This document shows, piece by piece, positions 20,542-30,762 of a stretch of 44,984 nucleotides of DNA; position 1 is the stretch's first letter; every line of letters starts with the position of its first letter. A program made the translations under genes and the position numbers. The notes under the pieces were generated by a model. The model searched no databases. It was not told where the DNA came from and worked only from the letters and a program-made list of their open reading frames with translations. Source of the stretch: Entamoeba invadens IP1 (taxonomy: Eukaryota > Evosea > Mastigamoebida > Endamoebidae); contig NW_004440426.1 in assembly GCF_000330505.1 (NCBI RefSeq), forward strand, positions 1,102,616 to 1,147,599, in the 5' to 3' direction.

Positions 20542-20917
20542 TACCTTTTGCTTTTTTCTTAGTTCTAAAGGCTTTTTACTGGAATTGCACTTTAATATAT
20601 TTGATTATAATTAATAAACTATTACTTTTTTGTGTTTGCTTTTTAGAAGCGAATGAAAAAGAAAGTGAATATGTTGAAATACATGTCGTTATAAATCAAT
20701 CGCATAAAACGGGACAGAAGCTACACTTTTCTTTATGATTTTTCATTTGACATCCTTCAACTTGTATTTTACTCATTGGTTATGTTATTAACATCTTTCT
20801 TCAAAAAAACCGAAATAAGAAATACATCGAAGTGTTGAGTTTATTCGGAATGTGGTGAGAAGAGTAAATCAATTCTATAACAACAAGAAGACAACAGACA
20901 AGTGAAAAGAATTGAAA
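20542..20917. other. Spacer, 376 bp, no gene seen
   Basis: It lies between the 3' end of the villin-like gene and the start of the leucine-rich gene, both on the minus strand. AT-rich with no convincing ORF, so it presumably holds the promoter of the leucine-rich gene. Nothing else recognised. Confidence 0.5.
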
Positions 20918-23900
20918 TTAAAACAGTTTGACTTCCTTCTTCAGTGGATCCTGTTGGAAGGGCTTTTTCGCAAGGAATTGGTCTCTTTTCATTTTGAATA
21001 CTTTTTCAAAGTCTTCGTCGGAGAGATAAGTCTCCAATTTTGTTTTATCAAGGTATGTTGGTCTTTTGAGAAGCTCTTCATAGGTATACTTTTTGTTAAG
21101 AATATCCCAAAGACTGTCAAATGTGATGATTTCTTTTGGATCGTTCTCGACATCAACTCCTTTCATAGCGCCTTTCACAAATCCATGTGTGATCGCAGCA
21201 ATTTCTTTAGGTACATGTTTGAGGGAGTGTACAACAAAGATAGGGGGGACTTTCCCACCAAAGTAGTTATCTTTGACTTTGTTTTCGTACTCTTTAATCA
21301 TCGCGATATACGGCGTTAGTGCATCCTTTTTAAGTTGTGTTACTAACAAATATATACCATTCTCGCATGTAAAGAGGGTGATTTCTTTTAATCGCTGATA
21401 AGTGAAGTGATGCATCGGCTTTGCTCTGATTTGTGGCTTCTCGTAAACCAACGAAAAGCACTTTGGCTGGACACGACCAAAATTCAATGCAAATGGTTTT
21501 TCTGTGAAAAGGAAATCCCCTTTTGCCTCAGAAAGAATTGTCGGCTCTCTTGCATCAACACGTTTAACAGCTTCCATCGCCGTCTCAAAGTTCTTTTCAC
21601 TTGCATACTTTCCTCTCCAAACCTTGAGTTCATCAGCCGTTGAGTAAATGTACGTTGACGATGAATGAATCAACTCTTTGTTCATTTCACGTTGTACTGT
21701 ATACTCACACGTGTTTTCATACATTGTATTACTCACTTGGTAAAGTCTTTCTGTTTTTCTCAGTTCTTCGTGGTTTTGGTAATCACCAATATGAATCAAA
21801 TACTTATTCTCAAACAACTGCATGAACGCGTGTGGCTCTTCGCCTTGTGGAACTCTTGTTGTGCTTGCACCAAGCGACTTCGACATAGAAGTCACCAATA
21901 TTGATGTTGTTCCTCGACTCTTAATGGAAGTGTCTTTACCTTGCCAGAAGAACATCTTTTGCTCGTCTTTGGGATCTTTGTATGTAATGATGTAGTCGTT
22001 CGCACTGTAAAACTCGCCATGCTTCTCGACTGGGATTTCCTCTTTTTGAGCATCAATAACAATAAACACTCGAATTGCACCACCTTGAATGATAAAATCC
22101 TTGGACGGTTGCAAAACGATCGAGTCGTCTGGAATACCCAAAATTTCACGAACGTCAATTTGAAGTTCTTCCTCCTTTTCTTCCTTTTTCTGTCCGTATT
22201 TTGGCGTTGGTTTACTCAATGATACTGTTTGTGAGTGTTGTCGACTCTTATTAATTTCTTCTTCACTGTATGAGCAATCTTTGTTGTGGATAACAGTCAG
22301 TGTCCCCTGCGTTTGTGCAAACTTCTCTTTAAACAAAACCGGTTCCGTTTGCTGAGTAATTCTCATTATTTGAGCACACGCAGGCCTTTGTTTCGATTCA
22401 AAAATTTTGTCGACAACAGGCTTCAAAATCTTACGGAGTGTCTGTGATGACTTTGGACCAACCCAGACATATACCTCTGTAAGTGCATCATACACATAAA
22501 TCTTCCACGGGTACAACAAGTTGTGTGTCATCTTCCCACGAGTACAGTTGACTATCTCTGCAACGTCCCAATCATTTTTCTTTTCGTCCAATAAGAACAA
22601 CTCATCGTCTGCAATTTTGTCTTCTGTGTCGTCTTGTTTTGCGTCAGCAATTTTGATGTTCTCATTCTTGCCACCAAGCGCAGTCCAAAACGCTTCATCT
22701 TCTTTTCCTTGTTGTACTTGAAAGATCTCACACTTCCCCTGGCGCTCGTTATGTTTAATTGTGTTAGCCGCGTCACAAGCCTTTGTCCGTTTAAGTCTGT
22801 TACAATCCTTCCCAATCCAGACATAAATTTTGTCGACGGTGTCCACCATAAAAGCGTCACCACTATTCAATGCGTCAGGTGATTTGTCAATAACTCTCCA
22901 CTTCATGTACATCTTCCCACTCACTCTTACCATTTTGGCGTAGTTCACATTTGTGTTGAGTCCATCCGTCTCGTTAGAAAATGTCACATTTGCATAGAGT
23001 GGGTCGTCTATAAGAGCCGGTGACACTGATGGACTATTCTCTTTGGAAGTGTTTGTGTGTTTAAATGATGGTTTGACGGAAAACGACGCTCTTCCAGTTC
23101 TCGACCGTTTTGCTTGCATTTCCTCCATGAGTGGGTTCATTTTTTTGGGGACAGCACCCGCAGTAATTGTCAACGAGAATCCGCCTTGGGTTGCCAATTT
23201 TGGTGAAGTGGCTTTTATACTTGAAATGGTGAAATCGATGTCATTGGTATCAGTCGTTTGAATTTCTTCTTTCTTAATTTCTTCCCTTTTCAAATTACCA
23301 TTAATACCCGCCTTTGCCGCATGTCCTTTGACTTTTGTAACACGACGAACTATATGTGTTGGTTGTGGAGCAGCTTCCGATATAAGTTGGTCTAAGTCTA
23401 TTGGTTGAGAATGTTCCGTTGCGTTGCTATGAATAGAAATTGCATTGTTAATTGGCTCTGGATCATCCAATTCAATAAACCCTTCATCGTCAACGTGATT
23501 GTTATCTTTTGGAAGTTCTTTTATGTCAGCGGCGTCTTTTTGCTTTTGAGCTTCTAATTCCGCTTTCTTCTTTTCAGCATCTTCTTTCGCTTTTTTAAGA
23601 CGTTCTATTTCTTGTTTCTTTTGAAGTTCTTCTTCTTTCATTTTCTTATCTTCTTCGATTAGACGAGCTGCTCTCTCTTCTTCAGCACGTTTCTTTTCAG
23701 CCTTTTCTTGTTCGAGACGGTCTTCTTCTGCTTTTTGTTGTTCTCTTTTCTCTTTTTCAATCCGGTCTTGTTCTTCTTTTTCTTTGGTTCTTCTTTCTTC
23801 CTCTTCTTTTTGCTTTTTTGCATTCGCCAACTGTTCTTGTTTTTCTTTTTCAATAGCTTCAGCCTTCTTTGATTCTTCCTCAGCTAGTTGTCGAATTAAT

Positions 23901-24592
23901 TCTTCCTCCTCTCGCTTCATACGTTCTTCTTCTTCTCTTAACTCACGCTCAACACGTTCTTCTTCTTCACGGAGCCGACGTTCTTCTTCCTCTATTTCTT
24001 TCTCTTTTTGTCTTTCTTCTTCTTCAGCTTTTTCTTTTGCTATTCGGGCTTCTTCATTTTCTTTTTCGATTCTTTCTTTTGCCTCACGTTCGATACGTTC
24101 TTGTTCTTCTTTTTCTTTTATGACTCTTTCGGCTTCAAGACGTTCTTTTTCAATTCTTTCTTTCTCAACATTTTCTTTTTCAATACGTTCTTGTTCTTCT
24201 TTCTCTTTTATAATCCTCTCACGTTCGATACGTTCCTTCTCAAGCCTCTCTTTTTCAATTCTTTCTTTTTCAGCTTGTTCTTTGGCTTCGCGGTCGATAC
24301 GTTCTTTTTCAAGTCTGTCTTTTTCAATCCGTTCCTTTTCCTGTCTTTCTTTTTCTTGAGCCTCTTTCTCGGCTTTTTCCTTATCATTTCGCTCTTGTTC
24401 TTCTTTCTCTTTTTGAAGCTTTTCAGCCTCAGCAGCTTCTAACTCCCGCTGAATTTCTTCTTCTTCCCGTTTGATTCTTTCTTCTTCAGCCTGAAGTTCA
24501 AGTTCCATTCGCTTCATATCTTCTTCTTCTTGACGCATTTCCTCCTCCATACGTCTAATTTCTTCTTCTTGTTTTTCGATGTCGTCTGACAT
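20918..24592 (-). CDS. Villin/gelsolin-family actin-binding protein with long charged helix
   Basis: 1224 residues from the ATG at 24592. The GTG at 24631 is an upstream open-frame start and unlikely. Residues 5-365 are almost pure Glu/Lys/Arg heptads (EEERIKREEEEIQRELEAAE and so on), either a coiled coil or a single alpha helix. A linker follows to about 550. Then come four to five gelsolin repeats: DAFMVDTVDKIYVWIGKDC, YVYDALTEVYVWVGPKSS, MFFWQGKDTSIKSRGTTSI, STADELKVWRGKYAS, with a degenerate last one. The final 60 residues are a villin headpiece, YTYEELLKRPTYLDKTKLET to KKEVKLF, with the actin-binding LF end. Probably bundles or tethers F-actin under the membrane. An AAAAATTCA initiator sits about 8 bp before the ATG. 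The headpiece plus repeats make the family call firm; the helix is the unusual part. Confidence 0.88.
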   Translation of the reverse strand: MSDDIEKQEEEIRRMEEEMRQEEEDMKRMELELQAEEERIKREEEEIQRELEAAEAEKLQKEKEEQERNDKEKAEKEAQEKERQEKERIEKDRLEKERIDREAKEQAEKERIEKERLEKERIERERIIKEKEEQERIEKENVEKERIEKERLEAERVIKEKEEQERIEREAKERIEKENEEARIAKEKAEEEERQKEKEIEEEERRLREEEERVERELREEEERMKREEEELIRQLAEEESKKAEAIEKEKQEQLANAKKQKEEEERRTKEKEEQDRIEKEKREQQKAEEDRLEQEKAEKKRAEEERAARLIEEDKKMKEEELQKKQEIERLKKAKEDAEKKKAELEAQKQKDAADIKELPKDNNHVDDEGFIELDDPEPINNAISIHSNATEHSQPIDLDQLISEAAPQPTHIVRRVTKVKGHAAKAGINGNLKREEIKKEEIQTTDTNDIDFTISSIKATSPKLATQGGFSLTITAGAVPKKMNPLMEEMQAKRSRTGRASFSVKPSFKHTNTSKENSPSVSPALIDDPLYANVTFSNETDGLNTNVNYAKMVRVSGKMYMKWRVIDKSPDALNSGDAFMVDTVDKIYVWIGKDCNRLKRTKACDAANTIKHNERQGKCEIFQVQQGKEDEAFWTALGGKNENIKIADAKQDDTEDKIADDELFLLDEKKNDWDVAEIVNCTRGKMTHNLLYPWKIYVYDALTEVYVWVGPKSSQTLRKILKPVVDKIFESKQRPACAQIMRITQQTEPVLFKEKFAQTQGTLTVIHNKDCSYSEEEINKSRQHSQTVSLSKPTPKYGQKKEEKEEELQIDVREILGIPDDSIVLQPSKDFIIQGGAIRVFIVIDAQKEEIPVEKHGEFYSANDYIITYKDPKDEQKMFFWQGKDTSIKSRGTTSILVTSMSKSLGASTTRVPQGEEPHAFMQLFENKYLIHIGDYQNHEELRKTERLYQVSNTMYENTCEYTVQREMNKELIHSSSTYIYSTADELKVWRGKYASEKNFETAMEAVKRVDAREPTILSEAKGDFLFTEKPFALNFGRVQPKCFSLVYEKPQIRAKPMHHFTYQRLKEITLFTCENGIYLLVTQLKKDALTPYIAMIKEYENKVKDNYFGGKVPPIFVVHSLKHVPKEIAAITHGFVKGAMKGVDVENDPKEIITFDSLWDILNKKYTYEELLKRPTYLDKTKLETYLSDEDFEKVFKMKRDQFLAKKPFQQDPLKKEVKLF

Positions 24593-24599
24593 TGCTCTT

Positions 24600-24608
24600 T
24601 GAATTTTT
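24600..24608 (-). promoter_or_regulatory. Initiator-like AAAAATTCA box
   Basis: AAAAATTCA on the minus strand, about eight bases before the ATG of the villin-like gene at 24592. It matches the Entamoeba initiator consensus, where transcription starts within the element and leaders are very short. It supports the downstream ATG over the upstream GTG. Confidence 0.6.
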
Positions 24609-25556
24609 GAGTTCCAAACTTTGGACTCCACACTATTTTTATCATCTAGATACTACTTGTTTAGTTCGATGACTTTATACCCATCCTTTTTAAGACTTGT
24701 TGTACCATATTTTTGAACAATATACTTTTTGTAGGAATGTACCCATCTTTTTATTATTATTATTATTAACTTTTTTGATACCCATTATGTGGCAACTCTT
24801 TTGCAATTTACGCTATTTCGTCTTTTCTTTGTTATTCTTGAGTTACTACCTGTTCTTTTTAAAGTTTTAAACTTTTTTGAAAAAGTTACAATATTTTTAC
24901 TATTTAATTACTATATAATCTTATTACAAGATATTTTTTTGTTTGTTTGGTGTTGTTTAATTTTTACACTTTTTTTGTTCTAAATATTTTTGGTTTTACA
25001 TTTCATATAAAATTTATTTGATTTTCTACTCATCTTGAAAACACTTTTGTTAGTAATCAATGACTATCTAAATGACTTGGATATTAATTTAGCAATAAAC
25101 TGGATACATTGTAAAATTTGAAATAACACGGTCTCATAAAAAATTGGTAATGATTCAACTGAGTTCTTCATGTAGTTTTACAAAGTTTGTTAAATTTTAA
25201 AACGTCGGGTTGTGAAATACAAATTCAGCTACTATCTCAAACTACTTTAATTGTATTTTTTTATTTTTCAATAACAAAAAGTCAAGATTAAAAAATAATG
25301 AATCTGGTGTCTAATTTACTATTTAAATATAGTTAATACAATTAATGTTTGATTTTTAAAATAGAAATAGATTAATAATGTATGGTAAAAGAGCTATAAA
25401 ACAATTAAAAATAAAAAAACCACAAAAATAAGAAAAGAAAAACACAAAAAAAAATGTTATAGCAAGAAGTTAAAAGTAACTAATAAGAACCATACAAGAA
25501 ACTACAACGAAAACTGAGCGAAAAGAAACCCTGAAACTTGATAGTGTAAGCGGCAG
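24609..25556. other. AT-rich divergent spacer, no gene seen
   Basis: 950 bp of very AT-rich DNA between the villin-like gene (-) and uS11 (+). It contains a TTATTATTATTATTA run near 24750. The 64-codon plus-strand reading at 24789 is AT-driven and not credible. The region must carry both promoters. Nothing else recognised. Confidence 0.5.
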
Positions 25557-26000
25557 ATGTCAAAGAAGTCAGCAAAGCAGGCACAAACTGGTGATGTCGT
25601 GATCCAAGGTTCAACAAAAGACGCTTTCGGAGTTGCTCACATTTATGCCACATTCAACGACACTTTTGTCCATGTGACCGATATCTCTGGTAGAGAAACG
25701 ATCATTAGAATTACAGGTGGTATGAGAGTCAAAGCCGATAAAGATGAGAGTTCCCCATACGCTGCTATGACAGCCGCTCAAGACGTTGCTAAGAGATGCA
25801 AAGAACTCGGAGTCACTTCTCTTCACATCAAAATCAGAGGAGAGGGTGGAGTGTACTCGAAGACCCCAGGCCCGGGAGCTCAAGCTGCTCTTAGAGCCCT
25901 TGCTCGTGCTGGTATGAAAATTGGAAGAATTGAAGATGTCACCCCAATCCCAACCGACTGCACTAAAAGAAAGGGTGGAAGAAGAGGAAGAAGACTTTAA
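25557..26000 (+). CDS. RPS14: 40S ribosomal protein uS11 (Rps14)
   Basis: 147 residues, one exon, ATG at 25557. The family core is unmistakable: [78 protein letters not shown] and the basic RRGRRL C-terminus. It is a structural protein of the small subunit platform near the mRNA exit and 18S 3' end. The adenylate kinase AK6/Fap7 encoded at 31801 is known in other eukaryotes to bind this very protein during 40S maturation. Codon use is biased towards C-ending codons, as in eL20, as expected for a highly expressed gene. Confidence 0.97.
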   Translation: MSKKSAKQAQTGDVVIQGSTKDAFGVAHIYATFNDTFVHVTDISGRETIIRITGGMRVKADKDESSPYAAMTAAQDVAKRCKELGVTSLHIKIRGEGGVYSKTPGPGAQAALRALARAGMKIGRIEDVTPIPTDCTKRKGGRRGRRL

Positions 26001-26172
26001 ACTAATTGATACAATCGTCTATTTATCGGAGTGGTGACACTCTTATTTTTATCTTTGACTTTCAAAAACTGGATTTTTAACCACTTACATTTCCAGTTTC
26101 TCTATTTCATTGATCTTCTTTTCTTTTTGTTTTTCTCATTGAAACTATTGGAATCTCATTATTGCAAGCAGT

Positions 26173-27654
26173 ATGAGCAATCCATATGAGGAATTTAAAA
26201 CAGCTGTTTATGACTATGTCATCATTGGCACCGGTGTAACAGAGTCAACTATCGCTGCATCATTATCACATCAAGGAAAAACAGTTTGTGTTGTCGATCC
26301 TAATCCATTGTATGGCGTGAAGTCGATGTACGTCCGTAATAGGGAATTGGAACAAACCCTTTCGACACTGGCATTGAAGCACTCCATAGAAATTCCACTA
26401 ACAAAAATTGAATTCGATCGATCTATTGGAATTGATTTAACACCACAACTCTTTTATTCCAACGGAGACTTGTTGAACACTATCACAGAGTCTGAAATAT
26501 ATAAATACCTCGACTTTTTGGCGGTCGATGGTGTGTTTATGTACTTAAACAACAAGATCATCAGAGTTCCGGACTCAAAGAATACCCTTTTCACGTGCAC
26601 TGACTTGTCTTTGATTGAGAAGAGACAATTGATGAAATTTTTGAACGATATTTATCTTGACAAAGATACTCCAATAGAACAGACACAAATGTTTAAAGGA
26701 TTAAAGGAAGCAGGGTCCCTCAGAAAATATTTAGAAACAATAAAACTGAGTAAAGTGTGTCAAGACATTATTGTCTATGGGATTTGTATGTTCGCAGCGA
26801 ACGACGAAACTAATGCTGAAATCGTTGTGAAAAAAATCATGATATACGCAAAGTCACTTGGTAAATATGGAGGTTCACCTTTTGTGTACTGCCAATACGG
26901 GTATGGTGATGTTGCACAAGGGTTTAGCCGGTCATCAAGTGTTGCATCGGGTGTCTTTTTATGTGGGCATGAAGTAAAAGAAGTCAAGAAAAATGGAGAG
27001 TTGTGGGAAGCATACTGCTCAAGCCCAGACAACCGTTTTGAGAAGATCGAATTCACAGTGAAAGGAAAAAGATTGATTAAAAATAGGACGTTTGTGAAAG
27101 AAGAAAAAGGGAAATCTGTCGACTACATGCAAGTAGTGAGGGAAAAAGTATTACCATTTGGAAGGAGGTTTTATGTTGCAATTCCGTTAAGAGGGAAGTG
27201 TGTTCAATGCATTGTATCTTCAATTGAAAACGTCACAAATGTAGCGTTGTCGGTAGAAAATGACACTGAAAACTTACTTGAAGATGCGATGAAAATAGTG
27301 TGTGGAGATAATTGGAAGGAAGAGGCACTACTCTCTTTTAAGTACACTTTCGATTTGGCACAATGGGAAAAAGTGAAAGAAGTTGATGGGATGTTGGTAA
27401 CAAGTGACGCCACAATTGGAATTGGAAGCGATATTGACATGTCTGTGAGTGAAGCAAAATCGGTGTGTGGAGAAGAGTTGTTCAGAGAAGATGAAATTGT
27501 AGCAGAAGTACTTGATGAAGTTCCACAAGAAACAAAAGAAACACCAAAAGTTTCAAAAGAGGAGAAGGAAAGTTCAGTTGAAGAAAAGAAGGAAATAAAT
27601 GGAAATGGAGAAAAAGAAGTGAAAGACACTTCAAACGAGGTAGAGGCAAAATAA
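26173..27654 (+). CDS. Rab escort protein / Rab GDI family
   Basis: 493 residues, ATG at 26173. The N-terminal FAD-like fold of the family is clear: YDYVIIGTGVTESTIAASLS, then VCVVDPNPLYG (family NPYYGG). The sequence-conserved region FDRSIGIDLTPQLFYSNGDL follows, then YLDFLAVDGVF, SLGKYGGSPFVYCQYGYGDV and a late GIGSDIDMSV. Both GDI and REP share these, and I favour REP. The NPLYG loop lacks the second Gly, the sequence is quite diverged from GDI, and the protein ends with a 60-residue Glu/Lys-rich tail absent from GDI. REP presents Rab GTPases to the geranylgeranyl transferase; GDI extracts them from membranes. Confidence in the family is high, in the subtype moderate. Confidence 0.85.
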   Translation: MSNPYEEFKTAVYDYVIIGTGVTESTIAASLSHQGKTVCVVDPNPLYGVKSMYVRNRELEQTLSTLALKHSIEIPLTKIEFDRSIGIDLTPQLFYSNGDLLNTITESEIYKYLDFLAVDGVFMYLNNKIIRVPDSKNTLFTCTDLSLIEKRQLMKFLNDIYLDKDTPIEQTQMFKGLKEAGSLRKYLETIKLSKVCQDIIVYGICMFAANDETNAEIVVKKIMIYAKSLGKYGGSPFVYCQYGYGDVAQGFSRSSSVASGVFLCGHEVKEVKKNGELWEAYCSSPDNRFEKIEFTVKGKRLIKNRTFVKEEKGKSVDYMQVVREKVLPFGRRFYVAIPLRGKCVQCIVSSIENVTNVALSVENDTENLLEDAMKIVCGDNWKEEALLSFKYTFDLAQWEKVKEVDGMLVTSDATIGIGSDIDMSVSEAKSVCGEELFREDEIVAEVLDEVPQETKETPKVSKEEKESSVEEKKEINGNGEKEVKDTSNEVEAK

Positions 27655-27719
27655 AACGTTATTTTTGACTTATTTTATTTTTTACACCAAGGTTTTGAAA
27701 TTAGAAACTAAAAAATCGA

Positions 27720-28985
27720 ATGAAAAAAGCAGAGAGCTATTACTTCAGAGATGGACTCAGGTGTGTCATTCCAAATTACAAAGTGTTGCAAACGGATGTG
27801 AAAGGGAGGTGGGTTGGTCAAACACTGAAACAATTGTTTACCACCGAGTTTAAACACATTTCAGTTGAAGAAGCTGTTTGTTTATATTAATTATCGTGTT
27901 CCAAAGAAGATTGAACAGTTGCAAAGCGACCAATAAAATAAGATGACAATAAGAAACGCCAAATTGAGGGAGGTATTATGTACATCAAAAGAAAAGATGG
28001 AACTGTTGTGAAGAGTTTGGACGTTACCATTGAAGAACATGACATTTTGGTCAGCAGAATCCACGCTCACGAACCGCCAGTACCCGATCACCATATTGAT
28101 ATCATAGAAGACACAGATGAGTATTTAGTCATTAACAAGCCAGCTGGAATTCCAGTGCACCCTACTGGAAGATACATGTACAACAGTATCATAACCATAC
28201 TCAAAGAGGAAGGTAAATACAATGATTTGAAACTAGTGTATAGACTGGACAAGAACACAAGTGGAGTTCTTGTCTTGGCTAAGACAAAAAGAATTGCCCA
28301 GAAGTTTCAAAAAGCTTTGAGGGACAAAACAGTGGGAGACTTCCAAGAGATTGAAAAGATATACTTGGCACGTGTTGTTGGAGAATTTCCAGAGACACTT
28401 GTTGTTGACAAACCAATACATTTGGTAGTGTTTGTGATTAATTTTACTAGTATTATACTATACCATTACCAAGGTGGTTTATTTATAGAACATTAACTTC
28501 TTATGAATTTCATTGGAATGATAAATAGGTTTGGTACAGAACAACAACACCATGTGAGCGATGAAGGGATTTCAGCAAAAAGTGGGTTCAAGCGGATTTT
28601 TTACGACAAAGCAAGCGACACGAGTGTTGTGGAGTGTGTTCCATATACAGGGAGAACACACCAATTGCGACTTCATCTGAAATCAGTCGGACACCCAATT
28701 GCAAATGATTCTGCTTATTTACTTGAACATATCCACAACACCAGAACACGGGACGGAGATACTGAACAGGAGCTTGCGATGAGAACTAAGTATGGGTGGG
28801 TGTTTGATGAGTTTTGTGAAGATTGCAATTGTCCTAAAGGTGACCCATTAGAACACTTGATTTGGCTCCACGCTTGGAAGTACTCAATTGAAGGTAAAAC
28901 GTGGGTTGCGAATGTTCCCGAGTGGGCAAAAAGCACATATGACGCGAAAGGTGGGTTGGAAAAATGGCATAAAATAATTGAATGA
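27720..28985 (+). CDS. RluA-family pseudouridine synthase (RPUSD2/RIB2-like)
   Basis: Three exons: 27720-27875, 27954-28429 and 28529-28985, giving 362 residues. Introns of 78 and 99 bp both start GTTTGT. The first exon holds YYFRDGLRCVIPNY and KGRWVGQTLKQLFTTEF, the N-terminal signature of eukaryotic RPUSD2/Rib2 enzymes. The second holds EPPVPDHHIDIIEDTDEYLV, the NKPAGIPVHPTGRY loop and the catalytic RLDKNTSGVLVL motif with its Asp. The third carries VPYTGRTHQLRLHLKSVGHP. The phase at each join is consistent, and homologous blocks run straight through. It converts uridine to pseudouridine in RNA, likely tRNA or mRNA. The AAG acceptor of intron 1 is the least certain boundary. Confidence 0.9.
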
Positions 28986-29028
28986 TTTTTTTAACTAAAA
29001 AATGAGAAAAAAAAGAACTAAAAAAAGT

Positions 29029-29867
29029 ATGGGGATTTGCTTTGAGTGCAAGAAGTCAACTGATCTGTACTGCGTCCACCACAAAAAGCACGTCTGCATC
29101 GATTGTATGTTTAAGACGCACGCAGTCGTTTGTTTTTTATTTTTTTTTCAAAGGTTCCTCACACCAAAGTATCTTGTGAGTAACAGAGAAATAATGGGTA
29201 GTGCACTATGAGTAAATACAAAGATTATGTGATGGACAACAAACCCGAAGTGAATGAATGCCCGTTGTGTAAAGCTGTACTTGGTGATAAGGAAGTTGTC
29301 CGTTTGCCATGTTTATGTGTTGTTCACAAAGAATGTATTGTCAAAGAATTTGATGATGCAACAGGCGAGTTAAAGTGTCCACAGTGCCAAACTCCCGTTT
29401 TTGTTGGCAAAGATGACATCCCAACACAAATAAAAGAGCATCTCCTCGCCATTTTCGCGGGAAAGAAATACATCCAACCGTTTTTGGACGCGAACTTACA
29501 AACTATAGCACACGAAGATATCGATACAACAACACAACTCCTCTTGAAACCAGAAGACGAAAAAGAAGAGCAAAACGTCTCGTACACCAAAAATGAAATT
29601 TCGAGCTTAAAAAAGGTTGCTGAGGCAACGGAAGTAAACGTTGAAGCAGAGGACGATTCGAGCGGCCCTCATATGAATGACACGGACACGTCTGACGAAG
29701 AGGATGCCAAAAAGAAATTGCAAGGGTCATTGGGGATGGGTTTTGTTGCGACGTTGGGGCACAACAAACGGATTTCTGGGCGGGGCATCTTCATCATTTT
29801 AGTGTTGATGGTTGTCTTAGTGCTTTTCATGGTGATCGTATATTTCTTTGGAAATACCGACACATAA
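29029..29867 (+). CDS. ZFPL1: ZFPL1-like cis-Golgi membrane zinc-finger protein
   Basis: Exons 29029-29127 and 29202-29867 with a 74-bp intron GTTTGT...TAG, phase 0, giving 254 residues. The start MGICFECKK lines up with the family start MGLCKC. An in-frame ATG at 29002 would add nine Lys/Arg-rich residues. Two zinc modules follow: a B-box-like segment (CFECKKSTDLYCVHHKKHVC) and a RING-like segment (CPLCKAVLGDKEVVRLPCLC, then CPQCQTPVF). A disordered acidic linker leads to a C-terminal membrane helix, GIFIILVLMVVLVLFMVIVY, with only NTDT-type residues beyond it. ZFPL1 tethers cis-Golgi structure by binding GM130 in animals. The gene starts about 43 bp after the pseudouridine synthase stop. 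Confidence 0.85.
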
Positions 29868-30013
29868 TTGAGTTCTTTAATCCGTTTAAACCATTTGAAT
29901 AGTTTATAATTTAATTCATTTATGGTATCAAATGGCTGTTTGAATTTGTAATGATATAATTAATAATAATATGAAACAAAAAGACATAAAAAGAATCAAT
30001 CTACTGACTGGAT

Positions 30014-30725
30014 TTAAACAGTTCCATTTCCAAAAGTATCATCATTGAAAGCAGTGTCTGGGATTGACATATTATTCATATCAATGTCTGGCTGGACAAT
30101 GGTTGATGGATCGAAAGCAGGTGCCTGCAACATGTTGGGGTCTGTGACAAATTGGAGGTTTGGATTTCCAGTGAGTTTTCTTGCGATCCACAAGAAAGGT
30201 CTCTCGAAGTTGTAATTTGACTTGGCAGAAACGTCGTAGTATTGCAAGTTTTTCTTTCTATGGAAAGAGATTTGTCTTGGCTTAACTTTTCTATCACGAG
30301 CATCGCACTTGTTTCCGACCAAAACGATTGGAATGTTTTCACAGACTCTAACTAAGTCCTTGTGCCATGTGGCAACGTTTCTATAAGTTTCACGGGATGT
30401 GACATCGAACATGATAATGGCACAGTTGGCTTGGACATAATATCCATCCTTAAGGCCACCAAACTTTTCTTGTCCAGCAGTGTCCCACTATACTATAAAT
30501 ATATTGTTCATAACTTACATATTTCAAGAAACAAACAACTTCGAATCTAATTTTACCGCAGTTTGTCTGGAAAAGCATTGGATGGACATCGACACCCATG
30601 GTTGGGATGTAACGTTTCTCAAACTCACCGGACAAATGTCTCTTGACAAAAGTGGTTTTACCAGTTCCTCCATCACCTACGATGACTAATTTAAATGTTG
30701 GGACTCCGTCTTGTGTTGGCAACAT
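30014..30725 (-). CDS. RAN: Ran GTPase
   Basis: Exons 30537-30725 and 30014-30487; 49-bp intron GTTTGT...TAG at 30488-30536, phase 0. The product is 220 residues. Motifs are textbook: [15 protein letters not shown] (P-loop), [17 protein letters not shown] (switch I), [11 protein letters not shown] at the start of exon 2 (switch II), [12 protein letters not shown] (NKxD) and [14 protein letters not shown] start at ATG 30725 rather than at ATG 30755, because a TATATAAA box lies 30 bp before it and Ran normally has about 10 residues before the FKLV strand. Ran drives nuclear transport with RCC1 and RanGAP. It lacks the usual acidic DEDDDL tail and ends [10 protein letters not shown]; see findings. 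Confidence 0.95.
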
Positions 30726-30754
30726 AAATATGTGAAATTCTAGTTTGAGTTTCA

Positions 30755-30762
30755 TTTATATA
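30755..30762 (-). promoter_or_regulatory. TATATAAA box of Ran
   Basis: TATATAAA on the minus strand, starting about 37 bp and ending 30 bp before the Ran ATG at 30725. A GAATTTCA initiator-like sequence lies between the box and the ATG. This spacing fits Entamoeba core promoters and favours the ATG at 30725. Confidence 0.5.

Noticed and set aside
24008..24442. Phe/Leu-rich plus-strand ORFs (also 23784-24359) opposite the villin-like gene
   Set aside because: They are mirror readings of the Glu/Lys/Arg-rich helix; the Ser/Phe/Leu composition is a shadow of GAA/AAG codons.
24593..24631. GTG start extending the villin-like protein
   Set aside because: Non-ATG start lying upstream of the AAAAATTCA initiator; ATG 24592 is preferred.
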